Of a DNA stretch of 64,000 nt, positions 59,201 to 64,000 are shown piece by piece (within the stretch, counting starts at the first letter, position 1; the number at the start of each line of letters is the position of its first letter). The stretch is from the NCBI RefSeq assembly GCF_011386835.1, contig NC_088791.1, positions 25,642,998 through 25,706,997 of the forward strand, written 5' to 3'. A program made the translations under genes and the position numbers. Below the pieces are notes generated by a model. The model did no database searches and had not been told where the DNA came from. It saw only the letters and a program-made list of their open reading frames with translations. This DNA comes from Chrysemys picta bellii. Taxonomy: Eukaryota > Chordata > Testudines > Emydidae.

Positions 59201-62128
59201 TAGGTTTGTGTCAGAGCCTTCTGGGGGAGAAAGAGCCAGTAGCTTCTAGAAAGATAGGACTACTCAGGAGCAAGTGAACTTTGAGTGCTATGCAAAGAAA
59301 GGGTACATGTGATGGATTTTCCAATAGCCAGCTAGTCAGGTTCAAAAGCAGATGTGAAATAATGTTAAGGGGCAAAGGACAGAAAACAGATTGTTTGCTC
59401 AGGGCAGCAGTTCCATGCAATATTGAATGAAGATGCAACATACAAGGGAAAATGGGCTATAATGTTTGTTTAAAAATTAGAGCAATTAAGGATGGTCATG
59501 CCTGCCCTCGAAGATACCTGGAGGAATAATGGACTGGTCTCCAGGGAGGTAGGTCCCTGACTGTGAGGGCACACTAACTCAGATGGGCCTTGTGGATGCT
59601 GCAGGGCTGAAAGGAGGAAAGCATCTGATGGTCTAACACAAACCCTGCCGTGCTAGGATAGATGAATTCTTGTTTGACCCACTGAAAGTGCAGGATTTTA
59701 CTTTCACTGACTATGCAGCTATCCCAACCTAGACCAGATAGGATGTTTAGAACATTTACTCTTGGTTTTTCTCTTCATCTTCTATTGAGTGCTGTTTTAT
59801 TCAAAATATTTTGAGTCTTAGACCAGAGATTGATACTGTGGGCAACAGGTGGTCTCCAGATCAGGACGGGCAAGAGGCTGGTTCCTATCTTTGCTTTCCC
59901 ACTGCTAAACTGCATTAAACTACAGCTAAAAATACATTATTTCCCTGAAGTTATTTTCCTGATGTTCCTTTTCTGTGTAAGCCATCGCTGTAGTTGCCAC
60001 AGGATTTTTGTGTGACTGACAGTGGAAGGGAAGTGGTCCATATGAGTATGAATTAAAGTGCAGGGAAGGAGGCGAGGTTTTCATGTGTCACTTTCTCCAG
60101 TAAGATGTGCTCCATGCTATGAAACAGTGTCAGAACTGCCGTTTTAGTTTTCTTGGTAACTTCACTGTGGCAATTATTAAAGGTAAGAAAACTGGCAAGG
60201 GGCAGAGGCAGCCAAAAGCCTGCTGGTGCCCCCAAAGTGTTGCTAAGATGATGGCGGTGGTTTGAAAAGTGTGCCAGGAAAGACAGACGAACAGGAGGGA
60301 TGACAGGAATAGAGGAGTAAAGCTTAAAAATGTGTGGGAGGGTTCAACTATCTTCCAAAAATTAGAGTTTAATCTTCTATGTCCTGTCCAGTACAGTGCA
60401 CGCTGCTGACCCTTAATAATGGCCTCAAATTTCCATTTAAAAGAATTAAATTAAAGTCAGACCCAGTGTGGAATTCTAGGTGCAGGAAACCAGAATTGTA
60501 TGTGTTTGGTTTTTCCTGTTACCCTCCTAGGTTTTAAGTCAATTTCAAAGTTAAAATAAAAGGTTTAAAAAATGCTGTGGAAAAGCTTTTTTTCTGGGCT
60601 GAGTTTGTTACATCAACTTCCCAAATAGGACTCTCTAACAAAAGTGCTAATGCAATTCTGTAATGGTACAAACCTTGGCGTGCCAGTATAATGCAGTGTT
60701 ATGGCTGAGGAGGAGAAAGCCACTGCCAAACAAAGAAAAGAAATATCAAATGGGAGAATTTTTGAAAGAACCAAGTGTCTGCATTGTTCAGCTAACATTC
60801 CCTCGGTGCAAAATGGGCAGGTTGTTCACCTGCTACGCTGAAAGAGAACCTTTGTGTAAGAGGTTTCATAGCTTTCTTATATAGTAGTAATAATTTCTCA
60901 GTACAAGAATGGCTTTAAAAACCAATAGCCCAAGACTGATTTCCAACCCTGCATTTATCATCGTTCTCTCATGTCGTCATTTGAGCGATAAACTCAATAG
61001 ATAGTTTTACAACTGTGCAGTTTCATGCTTTTGTTTATATATTTGTAGGTTCAAAATTGTAAAGGCTTCTGGGAAAAGCTAAACTTAAACCTGGAGTGTG
61101 TGAAATACGCTGAGCCACACTTGCATTACAACAACAATGTGCTCAGGAGAGAATGGTATAAGCTACTTTCAGAAGAGGTAAATGAACAGGTTGGATAAGC
61201 ATCCATCGTTATGTTTCCATGATATGAGCATTGTTTTAAAGCTGAATACAGAAGTAAAGAATTAAGTTGTTGGAACTCATCTCATTAGACATTTGATGAG
61301 GAAATTGGGTAGCTCTTATGGGGGGGGGCAGTCAGTGATTGTAATTCTTACCTATAGGTTCAGATAGGATCTGAATTCCACAATCTGCCACTAGGTTGGG
61401 GGCTTGGATTTCTGCTACACTAGCTTTCTGTGGGTTTCTTGAGTTCTACCAGCTGCAGGTTGTGCTTTTCAAAGTGATTGAGAGGCACTACTGTAGAATT
61501 ATCCCCATTAGAAGGGAAAGCTAGCACTGTTTCTCATCGATCTTTTATGTGGCTGAATTTTAATAGTTCTGCAACTGTTTTTTCAATGTAGAAAGCCGAG
61601 GAAAGAAGAACCACAACATATTTGAGGAATATTTTTGAGAATGCAAAAAAGTAGGTAAAATATTGGTGATTTTACCCTTCCTTATTCTGATTAAGTGAAT
61701 GCTGTGTTTTAAGTGGACCATTCTGGACTTAAAAGTGCTGTGAAACTGGGTGCATCTCACTGTTATTACATGTTATTACCTGGCCAATTCACCTCACCTA
61801 TGGGAGGTCACCCAGGTGTCAGTCAACCCAGGTCATCAGGGACTCCTGATGATGGCCACAAAACTGTCCAGGGAATCCAGCATTCTGGGCTTTAAGACTG
61901 ACTGTTAGAAATGAAGATTTCTTCCTTTAAAAACATGTTAAAATTAATTTAATGCCACTATCCTTAATACACTGAGCTAGTTTAACATGGCCAATACATG
62001 CAATTTAAAATCTGATTAGCTGCATGTAGATACGTAACTTTTCGGTGTGTGTCTATCCTTTTGAAGCAGTATTTAAATTCAGTTTTCCCTCCCTAGGGTG
62101 CTTTCCAATCTTGCTGAATGGAACTTGG
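13422..62128 (+). CDS. GSAP: Gamma-secretase activating protein, exons 1-22 (partial gene)
   Basis: GSAP (PION) is a cytosolic or membrane-associated factor reported in mammals to bind gamma-secretase and the APP C-terminal fragment and to raise amyloid-beta production. Twenty-two exons can be joined without a frame break; together they encode 580 residues, against about 854 in the human protein. Recognition rests on many blocks matching the family: VNVERNGKIIYTWK, LYTFEKDLHVISCS, CLTLLIEIHPVNNVRVLKAVD, LPRDRVADDLIWAQWDM, DYYVAVYLPGHFLHLLN, LAALHCALL, IIQWISENLSAC, KLDKLLPYTS and EPHLHYNNNVLRREW. The N-terminal part of this family is beta-propeller-like; no signal peptide or membrane segment is evident. 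All introns are GT-AG. The remaining exons, including the C-terminal active-fragment region, lie beyond position 64000. The start codon is the first ATG that opens the family-like N terminus (LSAEFDLQSDVVPWL). I saw no inactivating change, so the gene looks functional. Confidence 0.97.
13641..14980. other. GSAP intron 1, first part
   Basis: Nothing recognised beyond short TA and A runs. Confidence 0.6.
14709..14734. repeat. Poly(A) run
   Basis: 26 consecutive A residues in intron 1; no recognisable retrocopy immediately upstream. Confidence 0.95.
14989..15729. mobile_element. hAT-like element in GSAP intron 1
   Basis: It begins tagggtcctaccaaattc and ends with the diverged inverse gaatttgttagggccata. 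Flanks atcatctt/atcatggt match at 6 of 8. The interior has alternating direct and inverted copies of a ~70-bp CTG-rich module also present in 18320-18661. Confidence 0.75.
15738..18311. other. GSAP intron 1, middle part
   Basis: Unique-looking AT-rich sequence. A ctgatctaaag...ctggatcagg inverted motif pair lies at 17065-17110. Confidence 0.55.
18320..18661. mobile_element. hAT-Charlie-like element in intron 1
   Basis: It begins cagcggttcttaaactggg and ends tttgagaaccactg. Perfect 8-bp duplication ccccagtg at 18312-18319 and 18662-18669. The interior is an inverted pair of the CTG-rich module. Confidence 0.9.
19421..19497 (+). CDS. GSAP: GSAP coding exon 2
   Basis: The acceptor is ctcatttcag and the donor gtaagt. 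The exon reads DAFEKSAATPYVVNVERNGK and then IIYTWK. The VNVERNG..IYT block is diagnostic of GSAP. Confidence 0.96.
20032..20155. mobile_element. 124-bp hAT MITE in intron 2
   Basis: It begins taggctgaccagatgtcccg and ends atctggtcaccccta-like (tctggtcacccta). Perfect 8-bp duplication gagctaca at 20024-20031 and 20156-20163. Confidence 0.92.
21392..22120. mobile_element. hAT-Charlie-like element in intron 2
   Basis: It begins cagtggttcccaaactgggg and ends gtttgggaaccactg. Perfect 8-bp duplication tcctagag at 21384-21391 and 22121-22128. No intact transposase. Confidence 0.92.
22129..25379. other. GSAP intron 2, middle part
   Basis: No element recognised except copies of the ccattgacttca motif family near 22200, 22440 and 23600 and T runs near 23690. 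Confidence 0.55.
25380..25680 (-). mobile_element. Penelope-like element 3' end, intron 2
   Basis: It starts with the tatcagaggggtagccatgt terminal block also seen at 42379 and continues through ctcctgtggcacc, the hammerhead-like segment and a diverged version of the 3' region of the full element. The coding part is absent. The right boundary is approximate. Confidence 0.8.
25463..25510 (-). ncRNA. Hammerhead-like ribozyme motif in Penelope end
   Basis: On the minus strand CUGACGA (25505-25499) is followed by a hairpin (UGGGU-AUUC-ACCCA), then GAAA (25481-25478), then a mini-hairpin AGC-UUAU-GCU and a C at the expected cleavage position (25468). This is the order of the hammerhead core. Penelope-like elements are known to carry small hammerheads in their terminal repeats. 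Against activity: there are one or two extra bases or mismatches at the base of stem II, and I see no good stem I. Confidence 0.4.
26074..26130 (+). CDS. GSAP: GSAP coding exon 3
   Basis: A 19-codon phase-0 exon reading GSGRNTCIGLYDPFNKQNE, which matches the GLYD...QNE block of the family. Acceptor tttacag, donor gtaagg. Confidence 0.96.
26170..26341. mobile_element. mariner/Tc1-like MITE in intron 3
   Basis: A 172-bp element begins cacctctaccccaatataac and ends with the inverse gttatatcggggtagaggtg, flanked by TA on both sides. It lies 39 bp after the exon 3 donor. Confidence 0.8.
26940..27620 (-). pseudogene. hAT transposase C-terminal half, frameshifted
   Basis: The minus strand encodes ALDPRFKNLKCLPKSERDEV, then after a frameshift near 27330 LKEQHSDVETIEPEPPKKK and the hATC dimerisation region: LEWWLKYEGTYESLAHLACK, YLAMPATTVPCECLFSRSSD and SERLAEVGLSG. 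These are the C-terminal RNase H-like and hATC parts of a hAT transposase. The frameshift and missing N-terminal domain make it inactive. Confidence 0.8.
27629..27852 (+). pseudogene. Inverted second copy of hAT transposase C terminus
   Basis: The plus strand encodes ACPLEWWPKHEGAYECLAYL, ARKYLAMLATKVPCKCLFSL and SGDIVNK, a diverged copy of the same hATC region found on the minus strand in the left arm. It lacks everything upstream. Confidence 0.8.
28699..28768 (+). CDS. GSAP: GSAP coding exon 4
   Basis: It reads HLYTFEKDLHVISCSINN and continues EKTLL, ending in phase 1. YTFEKDL is the diagnostic block. Acceptor ctcaatag, donor gtaagt. A hAT element begins only 40 bp past the donor. Confidence 0.96.
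28809..29177. mobile_element. GC-rich hAT element in intron 4
   Basis: It begins caaggccgcccagg and ends ctctgggcggccctg. Flanks ctgtgtca and ctatgtca match at 7 of 8. It fills half of intron 4. The internal box gaagtgcc...gaagac is shared with the 1032-1350 family. Confidence 0.85.
29518..29574 (+). CDS. GSAP: GSAP coding exon 5
   Basis: It reads AVSFLQSTKEERVNQLLQP in the phase set by exon 4. The QSTKE block matches the family. Acceptor gttaagtag, donor gtacca. Confidence 0.94.
29726..29814 (+). CDS. GSAP: GSAP coding exon 6
   Basis: It encodes SKCLTLLIEIHPVNNVRVLK and then AVDTCIRVQ, one of the most conserved GSAP segments. Acceptor tttgcag, donor gtaaat, ending in phase 0. Confidence 0.97.
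30203..30272 (+). CDS. GSAP: GSAP coding exon 7
   Basis: It reads FLYPVANRNPFPESHLLLIS and then EDK; the FLYP and HLLLISE blocks match the family. Acceptor ttttacag, donor gtaagt, ending in phase 1. Confidence 0.96.
30744..30785. mobile_element. Minute Penelope-type end fragment, intron 7
   Basis: The sequence acaggtttcggagtagca resembles the start of the element at 49068 and is followed by filler copied from the flank. The perfect 12-bp direct repeat gaaattaaaatg lies on both sides (30732-30743 and 30786-30797). Confidence 0.5.
31074..31123 (+). CDS. GSAP: GSAP coding exon 8
   Basis: A short 50-bp exon reading YIEQFHIHVVTEDHHKV, matching the YIEQF.IHV block. The acceptor tctaattttaaag is weak in pyrimidines; the donor is gtaaga. 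Confidence 0.95.
31816..32206. mobile_element. GC-rich hAT element in intron 8
   Basis: It begins cataggcgcc and ends agcacccatg. Perfect 8-bp duplication gtggcaaa at 31808-31815 and 32207-32214. The right end contains two palindromes, gggtgctgagcaccca and gggtgctccatccctggagc-type. Confidence 0.92.
33019..33123 (+). CDS. GSAP: GSAP coding exon 9
   Basis: It reads VIQNSGQLPRDRVADDLIWA, then QWDMTEQRLFYIVPK, with the family block SG.LPRDR...WAQWDM. The donor gtggga departs from consensus at +3 and +4. Acceptor cccttcag. Confidence 0.96.
33246..34365. mobile_element. Long C-rich hAT element in intron 9
   Basis: It begins tagggttaccat and ends atggtaaccta-type (atggtaaccctaa). Perfect 8-bp duplication aagagtag at 33238-33245 and 34366-34373. 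Some 800 bp of the interior is imperfect tandem repetition of a ~50-bp unit built on cccctgactgccccctcc. Confidence 0.9.
35195..35254 (+). CDS. GSAP: GSAP coding exon 10
   Basis: A 20-codon exon reading ESRNILKCVQFYPDENFNLI, matching the SR.ILKC.QFY family block. Acceptor aattttag, donor gtaagt. Confidence 0.96.
35465..35526 (-). mobile_element. CR1 3' fragment, intron 10
   Basis: The plus strand reads gatctagtccagtcccctgc, the reverse of the CR1 3' block seen at 12480-12510. About 62 bp remain. Confidence 0.75.
36345..36388 (+). CDS. GSAP: GSAP coding exon 11
   Basis: A 44-bp exon reading LEASLDISLRDIGLK across the junction, matching the PLDISLS segment. Acceptor gttaacag, donor gtaagt; it ends in phase 2. 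Confidence 0.94.
36932..36952. repeat. (TA)n microsatellite
   Basis: About ten TA units in intron 11. Confidence 0.95.
37854..37936 (+). CDS. GSAP: GSAP coding exon 12
   Basis: It reads FVNFGYDYSQDQEEPRSLNL and then QVFTSKTG; the VNFG.DY block is conserved. Acceptor atttctag, donor gtaatt, ending in phase 1. It precedes the repeat-filled 9.2-kb intron 12. Confidence 0.95.
39184..40509. mobile_element. hAT-like element with nested SINE, intron 12
   Basis: Left end ctggtctacactatagcg and right end gtttgtagggtagac are diverged inverted repeats, with further inverted homology around gtcgaccta and aggttgac. Flanks ctacaaca/ctacattc match at 5 of 8. The interior has repeated ctccc.ctgggag boxes and the SINE at 40020-40225. 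Confidence 0.65.
40020..40225 (-). mobile_element. tRNA-derived SINE, minus orientation
   Basis: Reading on the minus strand: a tRNA-like head with atagctcagtggtttgagca and gtgagttcaatcc (A and B boxes), a body ending in the CR1-like tail ggactagatgacctcctgag, then a ~25-nt A run (the T run at 40020-40044). This is the turtle SINE type whose tail is shared with CR1. Confidence 0.88.
41126..42316 (-). mobile_element. Solo LTR, 1.2 kb, intron 12
   Basis: Termini tgtgacgggttgg and acaacgtcaca (TG...CA), with the perfect 5-bp duplication cccat at 41121-41125 and 42317-42321. The minus strand has a TATA-like box gatatataaag near 41812-41823 and an AATAAA near 41536-41541, placing the promoter and polyadenylation signal in the right order for a minus-oriented LTR. 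No internal coding region remains. The class (ERV or Gypsy) is not resolved. Confidence 0.88.
42459..42506 (-). ncRNA. Degenerate hammerhead-like motif in Penelope 3' region
   Basis: Homologous to the motif at 25463-25510. The minus strand has CUGAAGA (fits CUGANGA) but AAAA in place of the core GAAA, and stem II has an extra base. Self-cleavage is not expected from this copy. Confidence 0.3.
42607..44601 (-). CDS. Penelope-like RT/GIY-YIG protein, open but catalytically altered
   Basis: A 664-codon frame. The RT fingers segment is YLLPKIHKPGNPGRPIISG (residues 121-139), motif A is ALYTNIP (195-201), motif B is SGTAMGTRMAPQYANIFM (246-263) and motif C is LRYTDDILF (282-290). A Cys pair cluster CSKPRCLLC (503-511) precedes the GIY-YIG endonuclease: VIYAI (541-545), YIGQTG (555-560) and RKRINGH (564-570). 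Such proteins nick DNA and copy element RNA at the break. Motif A reads MVVEALYTNIP where the family has an Asp before VEALYTNIP: codon 192 is GTT instead of GAT (44026-44028), so the polymerase should be dead although the frame is intact. The N terminus is shorter than usual, consistent with 5' truncation. Confidence 0.88.
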   Translation of the reverse strand: MSCIYPVYRLNAQHSQRDKHYYLSHNLSRTERNAIHNVRVVSEAIIKGADKGGAVIIMNRSDYEQEAARQLSKTTFYRPLSSDPTEEYQKELHHLLKKFPATVWEQIYMDTPPEPRPGVFYLLPKIHKPGNPGRPIISGIGTLTAGLSGYLDSLLSPYATSTPSYLRDTTDFLRKLQCIGVLPENTILATMVVEALYTNIPHEDGLQAVRNSIPDEATARLVAELCDFVLTHNHFRFGDNLYLQVSGTAMGTRMAPQYANIFMADLEQRFLSSRPLVPLLYLRYTDDILFIWTHGKEALEEFHLDFNNFHPTINFSLDQSTQEIHFQDTIVQISDGHINTTLYRKPTDRYTYLHASSFHPRHITRSIVYSQALRYNRICSNPSDRDKHLQDLYQAFVKLQYPPGEVRKQIDRARWVPSNHLLQDRPNKDNNRTPLAITYSPQLKPLQHIIHDLQPILESDPSLSQTLEGRPVLAYRQPPNLKQILTSNYTPHHRNTNPGTNTCSKPRCLLCPHIYSGDTIRGPNHISHTIKGSFTCTSTNVIYAIMYQQCHSVMYIGQTGQSLRKRINGHKSDIRNGNIHKPVSEHFNLPSHSITDLKVTIIEQKNFRNRLQRETAELKFICKFNTINLGLNRDWEWLAHYRSSFSSPGIDTSSSIIGSGLHPP
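44606..47141. other. GSAP intron 12, last part
   Basis: No element recognised. A cactgacttcagtgg motif lies at 45067. Confidence 0.55.
44919..44934. repeat. Poly(C) run
   Basis: 16 consecutive C residues in a pyrimidine-rich stretch of intron 12. Confidence 0.9.
47142..47219 (+). CDS. GSAP: GSAP coding exon 13
   Basis: It reads GSFCLCCSQAPDIPKEVTYS and then VSFLHKG, matching the SLCVC...ITYSVFYIHKG segment of the family. Acceptor ttttttag, donor gtacag. Confidence 0.95.
47573..47911. mobile_element. hAT element in intron 13
   Basis: It begins cagagccctgcgcggatg and ends gcacagggctcta. Flanks gagctgca and gagctgcg match at 7 of 8. Its left part has the palindromic atatccacagatataaa box. Same family as 7117-7222. 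Confidence 0.85.
48066..48440 (+). mobile_element. Older CR1 3' end, intron 13
   Basis: CR1-type 3' sequence in plus orientation, with aaccattggaacaatttacc and ggtcagcctaggtgatcaca, ending in a ctttataatctctgaa tail. A different subfamily from 11928-12543. Confidence 0.75.
48655..48732 (+). CDS. GSAP: GSAP coding exon 14
   Basis: It reads GYSKTFTVALQRTDYPQVKE and then VAFLNL; the SKTFT and FLNL blocks match. Acceptor cttcccag, donor gtaggt, ending in phase 1. Confidence 0.95.
49068..49181. mobile_element. Short Penelope-type insertion with perfect hairpin, intron 14
   Basis: It opens ttcagagtagcagccgtgtt, a Penelope-type terminal block, and then turns into a perfect 72-bp palindrome. The flanking direct repeat is tttcctgt (49060-49067 and 49182-49189). 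Confidence 0.75.
49107..49178. repeat. Perfect 72-bp palindrome
   Basis: Two 36-bp arms without spacer or mismatch, centred between 49142 and 49143 (aacaaa|tttgtt). The arms begin aacaggagtacttgtggcac and contain the cttagagactaac block found in Penelope ends. Confidence 0.97.
49347..49439 (+). CDS. GSAP: GSAP coding exon 15
   Basis: It encodes DYYVAVYLPGHFLHLLNTQH and then PDLMCYNLFLTG, nearly identical to the family consensus here. Acceptor ttgaacag, donor gtacag. Confidence 0.97.
50703..50995. mobile_element. Non-autonomous DNA element, intron 15
   Basis: Inverted ends ggcaggtctgcacta and tagtgtagacctgcc, with inverted internal blocks such as gatgggagagc. No clear target duplication. Confidence 0.7.
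51316..51533 (+). CDS. GSAP: GSAP coding exon 16
   Basis: The largest exon, 218 bp, encoding about 73 residues. It contains DCCSGRMF and DRLAALHCALLHV, both matching the family. The segment between them is more divergent. Acceptor cccttcag, donor gtagga, ending in phase 0. Confidence 0.95.
51548..51993. mobile_element. DNA element with nested palindrome, intron 16
   Basis: Ends ttaccgtatatactcgttca and aatgagtatatatggtaa are inverted repeats; superfamily not assigned. Inside, 51695-51825 is bounded by the perfect 18-bp inverted repeat cgttttgtttacctggag, which suggests a second insertion. Confidence 0.7.
52333..52402 (+). CDS. GSAP: GSAP coding exon 17
   Basis: It reads IIQWISENLSACSTFDPFQE and then LII, strongly matching the family IIQWISEN.SAC block. 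Acceptor cttcacag, donor gtaggt. Confidence 0.97.
53164..53212 (+). repeat. (TC)n microsatellite forming the exon 18 polypyrimidine tract
   Basis: About 21 TC units followed by a T run end 11 bases before the exon 18 acceptor at 53222-53223. It is in the position of the polypyrimidine tract. Confidence 0.9.
53224..53306 (+). CDS. GSAP: GSAP coding exon 18
   Basis: It reads ASLYWAMCPETSKLDKLLPY and then TSLLYWNG, matching the ASSYW...ETS..DKLLPY block. The acceptor gcattcag lies just after a long (TC)n tract; donor gtaagg. Confidence 0.96.
53429..54132. mobile_element. hAT element in intron 18
   Basis: It begins caggggtgggcaaacttttt and ends agtttgcccacctctg. Perfect 8-bp duplication atctagtg at 53421-53428 and 54133-54140. 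The interior has the same C-rich ctgactgccccctcc-type tandem unit as 33246-34365. Confidence 0.93.
54915..54968 (+). CDS. GSAP: GSAP coding exon 19
   Basis: An 18-codon exon reading IIPGITCIMDIISLPELK, matching the EIPGIT...LP..K stretch. Acceptor tttatag, donor gtaagt. Confidence 0.94.
55359..55524. mobile_element. 166-bp MITE in intron 19
   Basis: It begins tagggatgtaaa and ends ttttacatccccta-type (tttacatccctaa). Flanks attttcaa and atgttcat match at 6 of 8. The interior is made of ggttaa/ttaacc motifs. Confidence 0.78.
55690..56248 (-). mobile_element. CR1 LINE 3' part, intron 19
   Basis: It opens gaacataagaatggctatac and contains tactgggtcagaccaatggt, the reverse of a CR1 3' end, and runs to tttaatctctcctcatacaa. 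It abuts the SINE at 56251. Confidence 0.85.
56251..56434 (+). mobile_element. tRNA-derived SINE, plus orientation
   Basis: The tRNA-like head has gggatagctcagtgatttgc (A box) and gagttcaatcc (B box, 56305-56315). The body reads ggccctgctttgagcagggg, and the tail ggactagatgacctcctgag is shared with CR1, ending ttctatgattctata. Confidence 0.9.
56435..61048. other. GSAP intron 19, last part
   Basis: 4.6 kb without a recognised exon or young repeat. Motif-family copies lie near 56850-56940. Confidence 0.55.
61049..61177 (+). CDS. GSAP: GSAP coding exon 20
   Basis: A 129-bp exon of 43 codons. It contains FWEKLNLNLECVKYAEPHLH and YNNNVLRREWYKLLSEE, close to the family consensus. Acceptor atttgtag, donor gtaaat. 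Confidence 0.96.
61592..61650 (+). CDS. GSAP: GSAP coding exon 21
   Basis: It reads KAEERRTTTYLRNIFENAKK across the junction. The donor gtaggt is fixed by frame, because reading on would hit TAG at once. It ends in phase 2. Confidence 0.92.
62097..62128 (+). CDS. GSAP: GSAP coding exon 22
   Basis: A 32-bp exon reading KVLSNLAEWNLG in phase, matching the KVISNLEARNLG region. Acceptor tccctag, donor gtaagg. It is the last exon I could find; the next is expected beyond 64000. Confidence 0.88.
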
Positions 62129-64000
62129 GTAAGGAAAACATGCACTGATGCAGTCTGTGGCTAGGTGGGATGCTGAAATGGTTACAGTCTACATACCATG
62201 GCCTGAAACATTCATTTTCAAATATGTTTGAACCTGTTTGCCATTGAAGGATCTGAGGGATGAGGCAGGTAAAGTTGGATAACTAAAATGCAGGAATAGA
62301 GTCTCTCTCTGATGTATAGTTACAGCGTCAGGAGGCCTGGGTGAGATTGAAGAGCGCCTTTGAAAATGATCTAGACAAACACAGCCATCTAGGCTTTATC
62401 TACACAAGGAGTTTTCCTTAAAGCAGGGATAGATGACTGTCAAACATCTGAGCTTTGTCTTCTTACAGCTTTCTACAGTGCTACCGCTACAGAGCTGCAC
62501 CCATTGGGAGATTATGGTAGAAAAATCCTCGTGGAGACAAGGCACTAGCCTCCATCAGTAGCTGAGCAGAGCTGATCAGTAGCATCTTGGAATCATTTCA
62601 GAAATGCTAGAATGACCGTCAAGACCCCTACTTATTAGTTTAAAACTTAGTTTCCATAAAATTCATTGACAAATCATAAGTTGCTACTGTATTCTTGTTT
62701 CCATTGCTAGGCATTTGAGGCTTTCAGGACCTCTCTTATTCTTTAAGTGTCGCTTTTGTCATGTGATTCAGGTTTCCATTCACAAGCTGATCAAGATTTC
62801 CAGACTGCAGCCCCACCTCATTTACATCACTGTGCTAGTCTAAGTATTGGTCACTCATTTAAAAGCTTTAAACAAATCCAAACATGTCTAGAATATAAAG
62901 GCAACGTTAACTTCCAGTATCCAACATTATGATCACCTTCCCTATCCTTCAATCATTGCTTTGGAGTCTGACTTTTAGGACCCCAAGTGGTCTTAGCTAA
63001 ATTTCTGTAGCCTTACACTGCAACCACTGCCCTGTCTTCTAAAGATGCTGGTTTAAGAACCATACACTTGTCTGAATAGTTCATTCGTGTCAGAGCCTCA
63101 ACTGTGCCTATAGACTTTCCAGTTAGTAATAGTAATAGTGAGCATTTACCTAGGTCATTTTATCCATAGATCTCCAGGCATTTTAAAATGGGGATAGCCA
63201 GACCCATCTTTGTACGGATAGGGAAAGTGAGGTAGAGGGGGCTAAGTGGCTTGCCCAAGGAGCAGCTAAATACATATACTTCAAGGCAGGCAAAAGATAG
63301 TTAAAGGGAAATGCTTAAAAATTTAGGGGCCAGTTTCTGCAAGATGTCAAGTGAAGCCCTCTAATCCCAGTCCATGAAAGTGGAGCTGCTCGGCATCTTG
63401 CAGAGTCAGGCTGTTAGTTTGATCTCGTAGGACAGGAAGAACGTGTAAGGAGTCAGAAGATGCCAAGCTCTGCCTGTTGTGTTCTATACCTGTTCTTTTG
63501 TTTTGTAACCTCTTTCTTCCATGCAGTTAAAGGGAGTGCTGTCGGATATTTAGATTCACCTTACTCAGCAATTTGTAACTGAAATAGCCAGGCCAAAGAG
63601 TTCTGCTGTGAGTGTAGGAGGTGCATTCTGTGAAAAGGCTACTTTGCTCTAACCAATTGTATAGCAAACCCGCCCAGATGTTTGCCCTTGGTGAGAGTTG
63701 TAAATGTCAAGATCTGGACAGTGTGCATTTTGTATTCTTGTTACCACTGGGTTTTCTGGACCTGCTGGCTCTAAAGGGCTAATGGTGGTGGCAACATTTG
63801 TCTTGGAGATTGAGGGAAAGAGCTATAGAAACAAAGTGTGATGCTATTGTATAAGAGAACTGAGGGGAAGAGAATAAGCTTTTTTCACAAATGCCTCCAT
63901 CTTAAAGCAGCTGGGGAAGACTGCCTTGTGACAATTTTCTGTTCCGTCACTCTTCTCTGAATCTGTCTAGGAATGGGAACTCTATGCCTCCTGTTTGTTT
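62129..64000. other. GSAP intron 22, truncated by window edge
   Basis: I searched by eye for the next conserved GSAP segment and found none. A motif-family inverted pair (gcaagatgtc...catcttgca) lies at 63337-63403. Confidence 0.55.

Noticed and set aside
63526..63555. Candidate GSAP exon 23 after the acceptor-like ccatgcag
   Set aside because: The frame reads VKGVLSDI and then stops, and does not match the conserved segment expected next.

Overview
The window is vertebrate nuclear DNA: AT-rich, intron-dominated, with one multi-exon protein gene and a dense layer of transposable elements. The repeats point to a turtle, probably a cryptodire. They include a tRNA-derived SINE whose 3' tail matches CR1 LINEs, several CR1 fragments, a Penelope-like retroelement, two solo LTRs and many GC-rich non-autonomous hAT elements with 8-bp target duplications. 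A crocodilian cannot be strictly excluded from the sequence alone.

Positions 1-13,000 are intergenic. They hold a CR1 copy interrupted by a hAT element, several other hAT-like elements, a solo LTR nested inside a hAT element, and a CR1 3' end close to the promoter. One unassigned exon-like block lies at 5968-6068. A CpG-rich segment at about 13,020-13,640 is the presumptive promoter of the only gene I recognise.

From 13,422 to 62,128 on the + strand the window carries 22 coding exons of GSAP, the gamma-secretase activating protein (also called PION, pigeon homolog). The spliced exons give 1,741 nt (580 codons plus one base) with no frame break, and every junction is GT-AG. This covers roughly the N-terminal two thirds of the protein. 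The C-terminal third, including the region known in mammals to be cut to a 16-kDa active fragment, lies beyond the right edge.

The introns are where most of the unusual material sits. Intron 2 has three DNA elements and a Penelope end with a hammerhead-like motif. Intron 3 is mostly transposon, including a hAT element with ~600-bp inverted arms that carry the end of a transposase gene twice, in opposite orientations. Intron 9 holds a 1.1-kb C-rich hAT element. Intron 12 (9.2 kb) contains a hAT element with an internal SINE, a 1.2-kb solo LTR and a Penelope element with an open 664-codon ORF that has lost a catalytic aspartate. Intron 14 contains a perfect 72-bp palindrome. Intron 17 ends in a long (TC)n tract that serves as the polypyrimidine tract of exon 18.

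I found no RNA gene, CRISPR array, operon or other multi-gene system. The interest lies in transposon structure, nested insertions and intronic RNA-folding potential within one host gene.
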